Source: JABAYQ01 sp049890095
GTDB taxonomy: Bacteria; Bacteroidota; Bacteroidia; Flavobacteriales; UBA7312
Assembly (NCBI GenBank): GCA_049890095.1
Contig: JBMHCD010000003.1
Coordinates: forward strand, 1 to 64,000
Length of the DNA: 64,000 bases
Reading direction: 5' to 3'
The translations under genes were made by a program, and so were the position numbers. Positions 33,671-42,162 of this stretch are shown piece after piece (position 1 is the stretch's first letter; each line of letters opens with the position of its first letter). The notes beneath the pieces were generated by a model, which was not told the origin of the DNA, made no database searches, and saw only the letters and a list, made by a program, of their open reading frames with translations.

Positions 33671-34672
33671 ATGATTTTACAAGATTATGACTTAAGTAAT
33701 TTAAACACTTTTTCCATTAAAGCAAAAAGTAAATATTTTGCGGTTTTTAAATCAGAAAGTGAACTAAAAAAGTTAGTTAAAAGTTGTATTAAGCCATTTC
33801 TTACATTAGGCGGTGGGAGTAATATTTTACTTACTAAAAACTTTGATGGTACAGTTCTAAAAAATGAAATTGATCAAATCTCAATTATTAAAGATAAAGA
33901 AGAATCGGTAATAGTTAAAGTTGGCGCTGGAGTGCCATGGCACGATTTTGTTTTATGGGCAATTGAACAAAACTATGGCGGAGTAGAAAACATGTCTCTA
34001 ATTCCTGGAAGTACTGGAGCTGCACCGATGCAGAATATTGGTGCCTATGGAGTAGAATTAGAATCCGTTTTTTATTCTTTGGAGGCTGTAAATATTGATA
34101 CTGCAGAAACAAAAACTTTTCATAAAAAAGAATGTGACTTTGGCTATAGATATTCGGTATTCAAAGGACCTCTAAAAGGGAAATATATTATAACTTATGT
34201 GAGTTTCGAATTACAAAAAAAACACACTTACAACACTTCATATGGCGCTTTAGAAGAGAAATTAAAAAGGAATAATACTTCTCTTTCAATTCGCAGTATT
34301 AGCAATGCTATTATTGAAATTAGGCAGGCAAAACTGCCTGATCCAAAAATAATTGGGAATGGTGGAAGTTTTTTTAAGAATCCAGTAATTGACAACTCTC
34401 ATTTTGAAAAATTAAAAAGTAAATATCCAGATATTGTTGGATACCCAGTTTCAAATAGCCAAACTAAAGTTGCTGCAGGTTGGCTAATAGATCGTGCTGG
34501 ATGGAAGGGTCATCGAGAGGGAGATGCTGGAGTACATAAAAATCAAGCATTAGTTTTAGTAAACTTTCAAAATGCAAAAGGAAAAGAAATTTTAATCCTT
34601 TCACAAAAAATACAAAAATCAATAAAAGAAAAATACGATATCGATCTAGAAAGAGAGGTAAATGTATTATAA
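33671..34672 (+). CDS. murB: UDP-N-acetylenolpyruvoylglucosamine reductase (MurB, type I)
   Basis: A 333-residue FAD enzyme. The FAD-binding part has PFLTLGGGSNILL (about residues 43-55), VENMSLIPGSTGAAPMQNIGAYG, and FGYRYSVFKGPLKGKY; the proton-donor serine is in GNGGSFFKNP (about 230-239) and the C-terminal catalytic glutamate is in LEREVNVL. The tyrosine-containing loop GYRYSVFK marks it as type I, as in E. coli. It reduces the enolpyruvyl group to lactyl, giving UDP-MurNAc. A TAAATTTG box at 33659-33666 ends four bases before the ATG, suggesting a leaderless message. Confidence 0.95.
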   Translation: MILQDYDLSNLNTFSIKAKSKYFAVFKSESELKKLVKSCIKPFLTLGGGSNILLTKNFDGTVLKNEIDQISIIKDKEESVIVKVGAGVPWHDFVLWAIEQNYGGVENMSLIPGSTGAAPMQNIGAYGVELESVFYSLEAVNIDTAETKTFHKKECDFGYRYSVFKGPLKGKYIITYVSFELQKKHTYNTSYGALEEKLKRNNTSLSIRSISNAIIEIRQAKLPDPKIIGNGGSFFKNPVIDNSHFEKLKSKYPDIVGYPVSNSQTKVAAGWLIDRAGWKGHREGDAGVHKNQALVLVNFQNAKGKEILILSQKIQKSIKEKYDIDLEREVNVL

Positions 34673-34711
34673 CTAACTTTTAATTAGATTTTTTAGATCT
34701 ACTACAATAAT

Positions 34712-34743
34712 AAAAAAAGCAACTTTTAAAAAGTTGCTTTTTT
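34712..34743. terminator. Bidirectional terminator between murB and tRNA-Leu
   Basis: GCAACTTTT and AAAAGTTGC form a perfect 9-bp stem around a single A (34719-34737), flanked by A and T runs. It serves murB on the plus strand and the tRNA on the minus strand. Confidence 0.92.
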
Positions 34744-34828
34744 TGGTGCGGATGAAGGGAGTCGAACCCCCACGCCTCGCGGCACTAGATCCTAAGTCTA
34801 GCGTGTCTACCAATTCCACCACATCCGC
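34744..34828 (-). tRNA. tRNA-Leu (anticodon UAG)
   Basis: A class II tRNA on the minus strand. The acceptor stem pairs GCGGATG with CATCCGC, the D loop has GGTAGACACG, the anticodon stem CTAGA/TCTAG encloses CTTAGGA (anticodon TAG, decoding CUA), a long variable arm follows, and the T loop is GGTTCGACTCC. The 3' CCA is encoded, unlike the tRNA-Thr of this window. Confidence 0.97.
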
Positions 34829-34962
34829 AAAAATTGGAATGCAAATATAATTTTTTTTAATGTGTACAATTAGTTATCAAAAAAAAAATTTAATTATTGT
34901 AAAATTTAGGCTTGTATATATCAAAATATTACTTTTGTGATAAGTACTACACATTTAACATT

Positions 34963-35868
34963 ATGCTTAAAATAAACCCAAGAGATATTCCTGTTGCTCA
35001 GCTACATGGCTATTTATTAGGATCAGTAGGACCAAGACCGATTGCCTTAGCAAGTACCATAGATAAAAATGGTATTCCAAATTTAAGTCCATTTAGTTTT
35101 TTCAATGTCTTCAGTTCAAACCCTCCTATTGCTATTTTTTCTCCAGCAAGAAGAGTACGCAACAATACCACAAAACATACACTCGATAATGTTTTAAACA
35201 ATAAAGAAGTGGTTATAAATGTAGTTAGTCAGGAAATTGTTCAGCAAACATCACTGTCTAGTACTGAATATGAAAATGGCATTAACGAATTTGTAAAGTC
35301 TGGATTAACTGCTATAAAATCGGAAACCATAACACCTTTTAGAGTTAAAGAATCTCCTGTTCAAATGGAATGTATTGTTAATGATGTTATTGAACTTGGA
35401 GACCAAGGTGGAGCAGGAAATTTAGTAGTATGTGAAATAAAAATGATTCACATTAATGAAGATATTCTTGATGATGAAGGAATTATTGATCCAAATAAAA
35501 TTAAATTAGTCGGACGCATGGGTGGAAACTGGTATTGTAAAACTACCAACGAATCTATCTTTGAAGTTGTTAAACCTATCCGTAATTTAGGTATTGGTGT
35601 TGATCAGATTCCTAAACGAATTAAAAATAGCTATATTCTTAGTGGAAATGATTTAGGTATGCTAGGAAATATAGAAGCCTTACCTACTATCGAAGAGGTT
35701 GAAGAATACAAAAAAGAAAACTACACTATAAATGAAATATTAAATTTTAGTAGTGAAGATGAAGAAGCAAGAGAAGGACTTCATGTAAGAGCAAAAGAAT
35801 TATTAAGTCAAGGCAAAATAGAAAATGCCTGGAAAACATTATTGATTGATAAATTAAATAGATTATGA
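34963..35868 (+). CDS. Flavin reductase-like FMN-binding protein
   Basis: With the ATG at 34963 the protein has 301 residues; a frame from 34912 adds 17 residues without family features. Residues 5-200 form the FMN-binding split barrel of the flavin reductase family (LGSVGPRPIALASTI, NLSPFSFFNVFSSNPPIAIFSP, NVVSQEIVQQTSLSS, ESPVQMECIVND). A C-terminal extension of about 100 residues, rich in E and K, is seen in Bacteroidota members. It probably binds FMN and may reduce flavin or act on a small aromatic substrate; the reaction is unknown. TACTTTTG at 34930-34937 is a possible -7 box. The stop overlaps the start of the DUF3127 gene (ATGA). Confidence 0.85.
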   Translation: MLKINPRDIPVAQLHGYLLGSVGPRPIALASTIDKNGIPNLSPFSFFNVFSSNPPIAIFSPARRVRNNTTKHTLDNVLNNKEVVINVVSQEIVQQTSLSSTEYENGINEFVKSGLTAIKSETITPFRVKESPVQMECIVNDVIELGDQGGAGNLVVCEIKMIHINEDILDDEGIIDPNKIKLVGRMGGNWYCKTTNESIFEVVKPIRNLGIGVDQIPKRIKNSYILSGNDLGMLGNIEALPTIEEVEEYKKENYTINEILNFSSEDEEAREGLHVRAKELLSQGKIENAWKTLLIDKLNRL

Positions 35869-36224
35869 GTTTAGCAGTAACCGGAAAATTAGTAAAGACA
35901 CTAGATGTAGAAAGTGGAACAAGTAAAGCAGGAAAAGAATGGAAAAAACAATCCTTTGTTTTAGATACAGGTGCACAATATAACCCTGAAATTTGTTTTC
36001 AATTGTTTGGAGATGATAAAATTGCAATGATTGATGGTATTCAACCAGGCACCGAAATAGAAGTTTCTTTCAACATTTCTTCAAGAGAATATAATGGCAG
36101 ATATTATCACAATATTGATGCTTGGAGAATTAATCGTTCTGCAGCTGCAGTTGTAGATGCTCCTGCACCAACAGAATCGTTTGACAACGATGCTAGCAAC
36201 GAAGAAGATGATTTACCATTCTAG
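35865..36224 (+). CDS. DUF3127 protein, OB-fold with SSB-like acidic tail
   Basis: A 119-residue protein of family DUF3127. Residues 1-90 have an OB-fold-like pattern (VTGKLVKTLDVESG, WKKQSFVLDTG, EIEVSFNISSREYNGRYYHNIDAWRI). Residues 92-119 form a disordered acidic tail ending NEEDDLPF. That ending is the same type as the C-terminal tip of single-stranded DNA-binding proteins, which docks repair and replication proteins. It is translationally coupled to the flavin reductase gene (ATGA overlap) and 4 bases ahead of atoE. Binding of single-stranded nucleic acid is plausible but untested. Confidence 0.8.
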   Translation: MSLAVTGKLVKTLDVESGTSKAGKEWKKQSFVLDTGAQYNPEICFQLFGDDKIAMIDGIQPGTEIEVSFNISSREYNGRYYHNIDAWRINRSAAAVVDAPAPTESFDNDASNEEDDLPF

Positions 36225-36228
36225 ATAA

Positions 36229-37566
36229 ATGGCAAATTGGTTAGCCAAATGGTTTAAAAAATTCATACCTGCACCATTCACCATTGCAGTCATACTTACT
36301 TTTTTTACCTTTTTGTTAGCATACATTTTTGATACCAATAATTCAGAGAAGCCTATTGCTTCTCTTTTTTTGTATTGGGAAGAAGGACTGTGGAATCAGC
36401 CTTTAATCGTATTTGCTTTTCAAATGATGCTGATGCTAGTTTTAGGTCATGTTGTTGCACTATCTGAAATGGTCAATCGATTAATTGAAAAATTATCATC
36501 ACTGATTCATAATACAGCTCAAGCTGCAGCAATAGTTACTTTTCTTACCTTAATTGTTAGTTTATTTAACTGGGGATTGGGTCTAATATTTGGGGCTATA
36601 TTCGCACGAAAAATTGGAGAATATGCCGTTAAAAAGGATATCAAATTAGCATACCCTCTAATTGGAGCAGCTGGCTATTCTGGCTTAATGGTTTGGCATG
36701 GTGGAATCTCTGGATCTGCACCTATAAAAATTGCAGAGAAAGGACATTTTATGCAGGAAAAAATTGGTATCATTTCTCAAAATGCTACTATTTTTTCTAC
36801 TATGAATATTACTATTAGCATCGCCTTATTAATCATTTTACCTTTGTTAATGTATTATTTAGGTAGTAAGGCAAAAGGTATTAAGTTAACGCTAAAACAA
36901 GAACTAATTGAACAACACTCTATCTCATTTTCTGGAGCTGAAAAACTAGACCATTCCAATTGGATAGGAGTTATTTTTGGATGTATTATTATTGGTTTCA
37001 GTTTTTATAAAGCAGTTATATTACCCGAAAAATTTAACCTTTCTTTTATCACACCTAATTTCATCAATCTATTTTTATTTGGAAGTGCATTGTTAGTTCA
37101 TAAAAACTTTTATCAATTTCTACGTGCCATTTCTAAATCAATAAATGGTGCTTCTGGTATATTAATTCAATTTCCATTGTATTTCGGAATAATGGGGTTG
37201 ATGAAGTCTAGCGGAATGGTTTCAATGGTTTCAGATTTTTTTGTAAATGTATCTAATCCAACAACATTTCCTATTTTTACTTTTTTAAGCGCTGGAATTG
37301 TAAATATATTTGTTCCCAGTGGAGGTGGTCAGTGGGCAATTCAAGGACCTATTGTTATTGAAGCTGCTCAACAGATTGGCGTACCTTATTGGAAAACGAT
37401 TATGGCTTTAGCATATGGTGATCAAACTACCAATATGCTACAACCTTTTTGGGCACTGCCTTTATTAGCTATCACAGGTCTTAAAGCAAAAGAAATACTA
37501 CCTTACACATTAATTTTAATGCTAGTAGGTTCAACAATTTTTATTTTAGGACTTTTACTATTTTAA
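36229..37566 (+). CDS. Short-chain fatty acid transporter, AtoE family
   Basis: A 445-residue inner-membrane protein with about eleven hydrophobic segments. It carries the AtoE opening WLAKWFKKFIPAPFTIAVILT and signatures GWNxGL-like FNWGLGLIFGAIFARKIGE, GYSGLMVWHGGISGSAPIKIAE and FVPSGGGQWAIQGPIVIEAAQ and AYGDQTTNMLQPFWALPLLAI. In E. coli AtoE takes up acetoacetate and short-chain fatty acids. No ato degradation genes are near. It is the last gene of the operon with the flavin reductase and DUF3127 genes; its stop overlaps the convergent ABC permease by 4 bases. Confidence 0.93.
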   Translation: MANWLAKWFKKFIPAPFTIAVILTFFTFLLAYIFDTNNSEKPIASLFLYWEEGLWNQPLIVFAFQMMLMLVLGHVVALSEMVNRLIEKLSSLIHNTAQAAAIVTFLTLIVSLFNWGLGLIFGAIFARKIGEYAVKKDIKLAYPLIGAAGYSGLMVWHGGISGSAPIKIAEKGHFMQEKIGIISQNATIFSTMNITISIALLIILPLLMYYLGSKAKGIKLTLKQELIEQHSISFSGAEKLDHSNWIGVIFGCIIIGFSFYKAVILPEKFNLSFITPNFINLFLFGSALLVHKNFYQFLRAISKSINGASGILIQFPLYFGIMGLMKSSGMVSMVSDFFVNVSNPTTFPIFTFLSAGIVNIFVPSGGGQWAIQGPIVIEAAQQIGVPYWKTIMALAYGDQTTNMLQPFWALPLLAITGLKAKEILPYTLILMLVGSTIFILGLLLF

Positions 37567-38612
37567 GATCGTACATCAAAAGCATCTCGCAAGGCATTTC
37601 CTACCATCATAAATGATAAGACTAAAAGCATAATTGCTAAGCCTGGGAATATTGCAAGATATCCCTTTCCCATAATAATAAATGAATAATGATCCTTTAT
37701 CATAGTTCCCCAAGAAGGTATTGGTGGCTGTGCTCCTATTCCTAAAAAACTTAATCCTGCTTCAATTAAAATTGCTGATGCAAAATTAGCTGCAGAAATA
37801 ACAATTATTGGTGCAAGTACATTAGGAAGGATATGCTTAAACAATATTCTGAAATGACTATATCCTAAAACTTTACCTGCTTCTACAAATTCGGACTGTC
37901 GCAACGACATAACCTTACCTCTTACAATACGAGCTACTTCTACCCACATAGTTAAGCCAACAGCAACAAAGACTTGCCAAAATCCTTTACCAAGTGCTAA
38001 AGTTATAGCGATTACCATAAGAAGTGTTGGGATTGACCAAACTACATTTACAAACCACATTACCAGTTTATCTATCTTACCTCCAAAATAGCCAGAGATT
38101 AAACCCAAACTTAAGCCAATAATCAAAGAAATGATAACAGATATAAACCCAACCGAAAGCGATACTCGGGAACCATAGAGTATTCTACTTAGTAAGTCAC
38201 GACCAAATTTATCTGTCCCTAAATAATAAGTTCTCTCTATTAACTGATGTTTATTTTTAATCAACAACCAATCTGAGTTTATGCCATAAGGAATATAGTA
38301 GGCTTTATCTTCTACCATTTTAAATTTAGAAACAGGAAACTCGTTAAATGATGATGGTGTGCCAAAAAAAATCTTAGAAAAAAGATCCTGCTCTGCAATA
38401 TTTTCCTTTTCCACTAAAAGGACTTGAATTTTACTTCCTGGGGGAAGAGTAGAAAGTTCAATATTCATATTATTAGAATTAGGTGTGGAATCTGGGTAAA
38501 AAGGAATACCAAAAACAGAAACAAGAATTGTTAAAGAAATAATAAAAGCACCAAAAAGCCCAAGCTTATCATTTAAAAATTTATCTTTTGCTATTTTACC
38601 TAAACTTTTCAT
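37563..38612 (-). CDS. ABC transporter permease, DppC/OppC family
   Basis: A 349-residue inner-membrane permease. A first membrane helix near residues 18-35 is followed by a periplasmic insertion of about 90 residues (to about 125) before the core, and the core contains GTDKFGRDLLSRILYGSRVSLSVG and the EAA loop VEAGKVLGYSHFRILFKHILPNVLAPI. This is the C-type subunit of oligopeptide or dipeptide importers. The partner permease, ATPases and binding protein are not in the window, as is common for flavobacterial Dpp-like systems. It overlaps the GT2 gene upstream by four bases, so it is cotranscribed with envelope genes. Confidence 0.9.
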   Translation of the reverse strand: MKSLGKIAKDKFLNDKLGLFGAFIISLTILVSVFGIPFYPDSTPNSNNMNIELSTLPPGSKIQVLLVEKENIAEQDLFSKIFFGTPSSFNEFPVSKFKMVEDKAYYIPYGINSDWLLIKNKHQLIERTYYLGTDKFGRDLLSRILYGSRVSLSVGFISVIISLIIGLSLGLISGYFGGKIDKLVMWFVNVVWSIPTLLMVIAITLALGKGFWQVFVAVGLTMWVEVARIVRGKVMSLRQSEFVEAGKVLGYSHFRILFKHILPNVLAPIIVISAANFASAILIEAGLSFLGIGAQPPIPSWGTMIKDHYSFIIMGKGYLAIFPGLAIMLLVLSFMMVGNALRDAFDVRS

Positions 38613-39673
38613 TTATTAAACTTTCTTCCCTTCCAGTAAAAAGTGGAAAATTGAGAAACCATTGCAATATAAACGATATATACTGGGTAAATTAATTGTA
38701 GGGCCAGAAAATTTAATTTCCATTTTTTAATTTCAAAAAAAGAAGCTTGTTTTTTAAGTAATGGATAATCAGAAAGAAACTTTATGGTTAACAATATGAC
38801 GAGCAATGATAGGTCATAAAAAGCAGAAAATACTATCGTCAAATTTGTTATAAATACGGCTAAGCTTATTTTGATTGCATCCAAGTCGTTGTAAGATGAG
38901 CTTTTTGCAGACCAGCGAATTCTTTGCTGTAAAAAAGTTTTTAAATCAGTCTTGCAATTTGTACTAACTATTGCTCTTTTATCTTTAGCAAATACTATTT
39001 TTCCTCCATTACTTTTTATGTGATGTAACAAAAAAACATCATCTCCAGACTGCACATCATTTCTAGTGTTTTTATAATATTCTGATCTAAATGCTAAATT
39101 TGCTCCATTACACATAAATGCTTGTTGATTTGCAATTGCACCAGCTCCAGAACCTATTAAACTAGCAAATTCTATTATTTGTACTTTTTGAAAAAAAGAA
39201 GATATAGTAGCTTTTAACAAAACAGGACCTACAACCATTTTAATAGAATCGTCAATAAAATATTTTACCATTGTTCGAACCCAGTGTTTACCAAAAAAAC
39301 AATCACCATCTGTTGTTAGAATAACTGAACCAGTAGCTAAATTTATTCCCCTATCTAAAGCCATTTTTTTTCCCTGACCATTAGACTTTAAAACATTGAT
39401 ATTTTTATACTTTAATAATTTTTGATAGGTATCATCAGTCGAGTGATCATCCACAACAATTATTTCTAATAACTGTGAATCATAACTCTGCTCGGCTAAA
39501 TGGTTCATTAAAGTTTCAATATTTTTAGATTCGTTTCTAACAGCAATAACAACAGAAACTTTTTCAGCAAAACCACTATTAGTATGTCTAATAATTTTAT
39601 TCCAACCTAACTCCATTTTCTTTATTGAAATAAAATAAATCAACAATATTAAAACACAAAAAAAGTAAATCAA
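38609..39673 (-). CDS. Membrane-bound family 2 glycosyltransferase
   Basis: A 354-residue GT2 enzyme with an N-terminal membrane helix (MIYFFCVLILLIYFIS). The GT-A domain has VSVVIAVRNESKNIETLM, IIVVDDHSTDDTY, ILTTDGDCFF (metal-binding DxD, here DGD) and, towards the acceptor site, SGDDVFLLHHIK and QQRIRWSAKSS (QxxRW-type). Two or three membrane helices close the protein. It should build a polyisoprenyl- or lipid-linked glycan at the inner membrane. It overlaps both the flippase and the ABC permease by 4 bases, so the three genes are coupled. Confidence 0.9.
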   Translation of the reverse strand: MIYFFCVLILLIYFISIKKMELGWNKIIRHTNSGFAEKVSVVIAVRNESKNIETLMNHLAEQSYDSQLLEIIVVDDHSTDDTYQKLLKYKNINVLKSNGQGKKMALDRGINLATGSVILTTDGDCFFGKHWVRTMVKYFIDDSIKMVVGPVLLKATISSFFQKVQIIEFASLIGSGAGAIANQQAFMCNGANLAFRSEYYKNTRNDVQSGDDVFLLHHIKSNGGKIVFAKDKRAIVSTNCKTDLKTFLQQRIRWSAKSSSYNDLDAIKISLAVFITNLTIVFSAFYDLSLLVILLTIKFLSDYPLLKKQASFFEIKKWKLNFLALQLIYPVYIVYIAMVSQFSTFYWKGRKFNK

Positions 39674-40641
39674 GATCTAAAAAATTTTAAATTATAAACG
39701 AAGAAAACACCAATAATTGCAGGCAAAACCAAATTTATGGCCCACAAGGAAAAAGCTGCAGTTGTTATACCCAATAAATTATCCGAAAGTAATCCAAAAA
39801 AGAAAACCGCAACAGAACCTCTTACGCCAATTTCGGTGAGAGCTATTGTAGGTATTATTGACATACTTAAAAATGTTAATGAGCTCATCGTAACTGATTG
39901 TAAAAAAGTAATTTCTACATCAAAAAAACACATCAATAAATAAAATTGAAAGCTAAATATTATGTACCTAAAAAAACTAAAATAAAAAATGTTTAGTAAT
40001 TCATTAAATGAAAAATAAGAGAATACTTTAATGTAATCTTGATACCTTTTTACATACGGTATTTTTCGTAGTAAAAAAGTTAAAAAAGACGTATTTAAGT
40101 AAATGAATAAAACAAATCCTATTACTAGAAAAACAAAAGAAATCAACAAAAATTTATATTGATTAAAAAAAGGAAATGGTAAAGATTCATATTGAAATGT
40201 ATAATAACATAATGCTAATAATCCAAAAACTATAGTAACAACTAATTGAGAAACATTTCCGATAACGGTAAGCAAAACTGACTTAATTCTATCGGCTTTT
40301 TCTAAACAGAATACTCTGCCACCAAATTCGCCAACTCTATTTGGAGTAAAAATAGAAACAGTTATCCCTAAAAAAATTGCTTTTATAGAAAGCCATAAAC
40401 TAACACTTTCTAGCTTATTAATTAAATACTTCCATTTTATCGCTTCGACAAACCAATTAAAAAGCATCAAGAATATTACTACAATAAATTTCCAAGGATT
40501 CTTTGTTTCCAAAATAGAAAGAAACCACAGCTTCATTCCACTAAAATCTTCATTTGAAAAAACCTTTTTATATAGAAATCCAAATGTCAATAAGATAATT
40601 AGGACTTTGATTATTAAGCTAATTTTTTTACTACTTTGCAT
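39670..40641 (-). CDS. Lysylphosphatidylglycerol synthase-type membrane protein (UPF0104 flippase-like)
   Basis: A 323-residue protein with about eight hydrophobic segments. It matches the transmembrane half of MprF/AglD-like proteins (UPF0104): PNRVGEFGGRVFCLEK is the conserved RxGEx-type loop and IPTIALTEIGVRGSVAVFF is the second signature. The soluble aminoacyl-transferase half of MprF is missing, so lipid flipping or a sugar-lipid role is more likely than lysine transfer. It is the first gene of the flippase/GT2/permease operon and stands head to head with ruvC, overlapping one possible ruvC start. Confidence 0.87.
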   Translation of the reverse strand: MQSSKKISLIIKVLIILLTFGFLYKKVFSNEDFSGMKLWFLSILETKNPWKFIVVIFLMLFNWFVEAIKWKYLINKLESVSLWLSIKAIFLGITVSIFTPNRVGEFGGRVFCLEKADRIKSVLLTVIGNVSQLVVTIVFGLLALCYYTFQYESLPFPFFNQYKFLLISFVFLVIGFVLFIYLNTSFLTFLLRKIPYVKRYQDYIKVFSYFSFNELLNIFYFSFFRYIIFSFQFYLLMCFFDVEITFLQSVTMSSLTFLSMSIIPTIALTEIGVRGSVAVFFFGLLSDNLLGITTAAFSLWAINLVLPAIIGVFFVYNLKFFRS

Positions 40642-40662
40642 ACTGAGCTAAAATACAAAATA

Positions 40663-41226
40663 TTGACTCCTAAATCAGACAGAATAATATTAGGAATAGA
40701 TCCTGGAACAAACATTATGGGATATGGGCTCATTCATGTAAAAGGTAATAATATTAGTCTAGTTAACATGGGTGTAATTCACCTGAGTAAACTAAAAAGT
40801 CATCCTGACAAACTAAAGAGAATATTTGAACGTACTCTTCATTTAATAGACGAATACAAACCTGATGAAATGGCTTTAGAAGCCCCATTTTTTGGTAAAA
40901 ATGTACAATCTATGTTAAAGCTAGGAAGAGCTCAAGGAGTTGCAATGGCATCCGGCTTGTATAGAGAGATTCCTATTTTTGAATATGCCCCAAAAAAAAT
41001 AAAAATGTCAATTACAGGAAATGGTAACGCATCTAAAGAACAAGTTGCTCAAATGCTAAAAACTCTAGTCAATGTAAAGGATTTACCTAAGCAACTCGAT
41101 GCTACAGACGGATTAGCAGCCGCAGTTTGTCATTTTTTTCAAAAAAATAATTCCGAAACTAATACAACAAAAAATTATAGTGACTGGGGAGCATTTCTAA
41201 AAAACAATCCAGGAAGAAAAGGCTAA
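40663..41226 (+). CDS. ruvC: Crossover junction endodeoxyribonuclease RuvC
   Basis: A Holliday-junction resolvase of 187 residues from the TTG at 40663. Catalytic acids are all present: D in ILGIDPGTNIMGYG, E in MALEAPFFGKN, and the D pair in LDATDGLAAAVCHFF. No ATG opens the frame. TTG at 40636 (196 residues) is the other candidate but lies inside the start of the divergent flippase gene; TTG at 40663 gives the usual short lead into RIILGIDPGT. I prefer 40663 on length and spacing grounds. RuvC cuts junctions on DNA moved by RuvAB. The C-terminal tail (KNYSDWGAFLKNNPGRKG) is typical for Bacteroidota. Confidence 0.93.
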   Translation: MTPKSDRIILGIDPGTNIMGYGLIHVKGNNISLVNMGVIHLSKLKSHPDKLKRIFERTLHLIDEYKPDEMALEAPFFGKNVQSMLKLGRAQGVAMASGLYREIPIFEYAPKKIKMSITGNGNASKEQVAQMLKTLVNVKDLPKQLDATDGLAAAVCHFFQKNNSETNTTKNYSDWGAFLKNNPGRKG

Positions 41227-41615
41227 AATTGATCTGAAATTGACTTAGCAATAGCCTCGAATTCTTTTTCAGTAAACTTCAACTTTGATTTACTAAAATT
41301 CATATCGCTTACAGAGTCTATAGGCAATAAATGAATGTGGGCATGTGCAACTTCTAAACCAATAACAGATACTCCAATTCTTGAACAGCTAATAGCTTTT
41401 TTTTGAGCTATAGCAACTTTCTTAGCAAACATCCACATTCTAGAATACTCCTCATTATTTATATCAAAAAGATAATCCGTTTCTTTTTTAGGAATGACAA
41501 GTGTGTGACCCTTTGCAATAGGAAAAATATCTAAAAAAGCTAAAAACTCATCATTTTCATAAACTTTATAGCACGGAATTTGTCCATCAATAATCTTAGA
41601 AAAAATAGTTGACAT
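41223..41615 (-). CDS. HIT-family nucleotide-binding hydrolase
   Basis: A 130-residue histidine-triad protein. The motif HAHIHLLPI (H-x-H-x-H) lies near residue 95-100, with the N-terminal SIFSKIIDGQIPCYKVYEN and IAKGHTLVIPKKE regions typical of the Hint/HIT branch. Such proteins hydrolyse adenosine phosphoramidates or dinucleotides; the natural substrate is unknown. Its ATG overlaps the greA stop by one base, and the greA-HIT pair is conserved in many Bacteroidota. It converges on ruvC with a 4-base overlap. Confidence 0.93.
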   Translation of the reverse strand: MSTIFSKIIDGQIPCYKVYENDEFLAFLDIFPIAKGHTLVIPKKETDYLFDINNEEYSRMWMFAKKVAIAQKKAISCSRIGVSVIGLEVAHAHIHLLPIDSVSDMNFSKSKLKFTEKEFEAIAKSISDQF

Positions 41616-42088
41616 TATCTACTTATGTCTATTATTTCAAATTTCATAAGCCCATTTGGCACTTGTATTTCAGCTATTTCTCCATTTTTTTTACCCAAAA
41701 GTCCTTTAGCTATTGGTGAGCTGATAGATATTTTTTTCTCTTTTAAATTCGCTTCACTTTCAGGAACAATAGTATAAGTCATTTTTGCTCCGTTATTTAT
41801 ATTTTTTATTGTTACAACAGACATAATCAATACTTTAGAGCTATCTATTTGACTTTCATCTAAAATTCTAGCTTTAGACAACTCTATTTCTAATTTTGCA
41901 ATCTTAGCCTCAAGTAAACCTTGTGCTTCTTTAGCAGCATCGTACTCTGCATTTTCAGACAAATCGCCTTTATCTCTTGCTTCAGAAATTTGTTTTGCAA
42001 TACTAATACGATCAACAGATTTTAATTGATGTAATTCTGCTTTTAATTTTTCTAATCCTTCTTCAGTATAATAAACAACTTCAGACAT
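41615..42088 (-). CDS. greA: Transcription elongation factor GreA
   Basis: A 157-residue GreA. The N-terminal coiled-coil (YYTEEGLEKLKAELHQLKSV ... DLSENAEYDAAKEAQ) carries the acidic tip DLSENAEYDAAKE that enters the polymerase secondary channel, and the C-terminal FKBP-like domain ends ISSPIAKGLLGKKNGEIAEIQVP. It rescues backtracked RNA polymerase by stimulating transcript cleavage. It is the first gene of a greA-HIT pair, downstream of a terminator that separates it from the PorV-like gene. Confidence 0.96.
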   Translation of the reverse strand: MSEVVYYTEEGLEKLKAELHQLKSVDRISIAKQISEARDKGDLSENAEYDAAKEAQGLLEAKIAKLEIELSKARILDESQIDSSKVLIMSVVTIKNINNGAKMTYTIVPESEANLKEKKISISSPIAKGLLGKKNGEIAEIQVPNGLMKFEIIDISR

Positions 42089-42110
42089 ATGTTAGTTATT
42101 TAAAAATTGA

Positions 42111-42137
42111 AAGAGAAGACCCAAAGGGACTTCTCTT
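42111..42137 (-). terminator. Hairpin terminator after the PorV-like gene
   Basis: AAGAGAAG and CTTCTCTT pair, then an A/A mismatch, then CCC/GGG around an AAA loop. On the minus strand it is followed by a loose T-rich stretch, so it plausibly ends the three-gene operon 51031-42163. Confidence 0.65.
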
Positions 42138-42162
42138 ACAAATAAGTTATTAATTTAATTTT

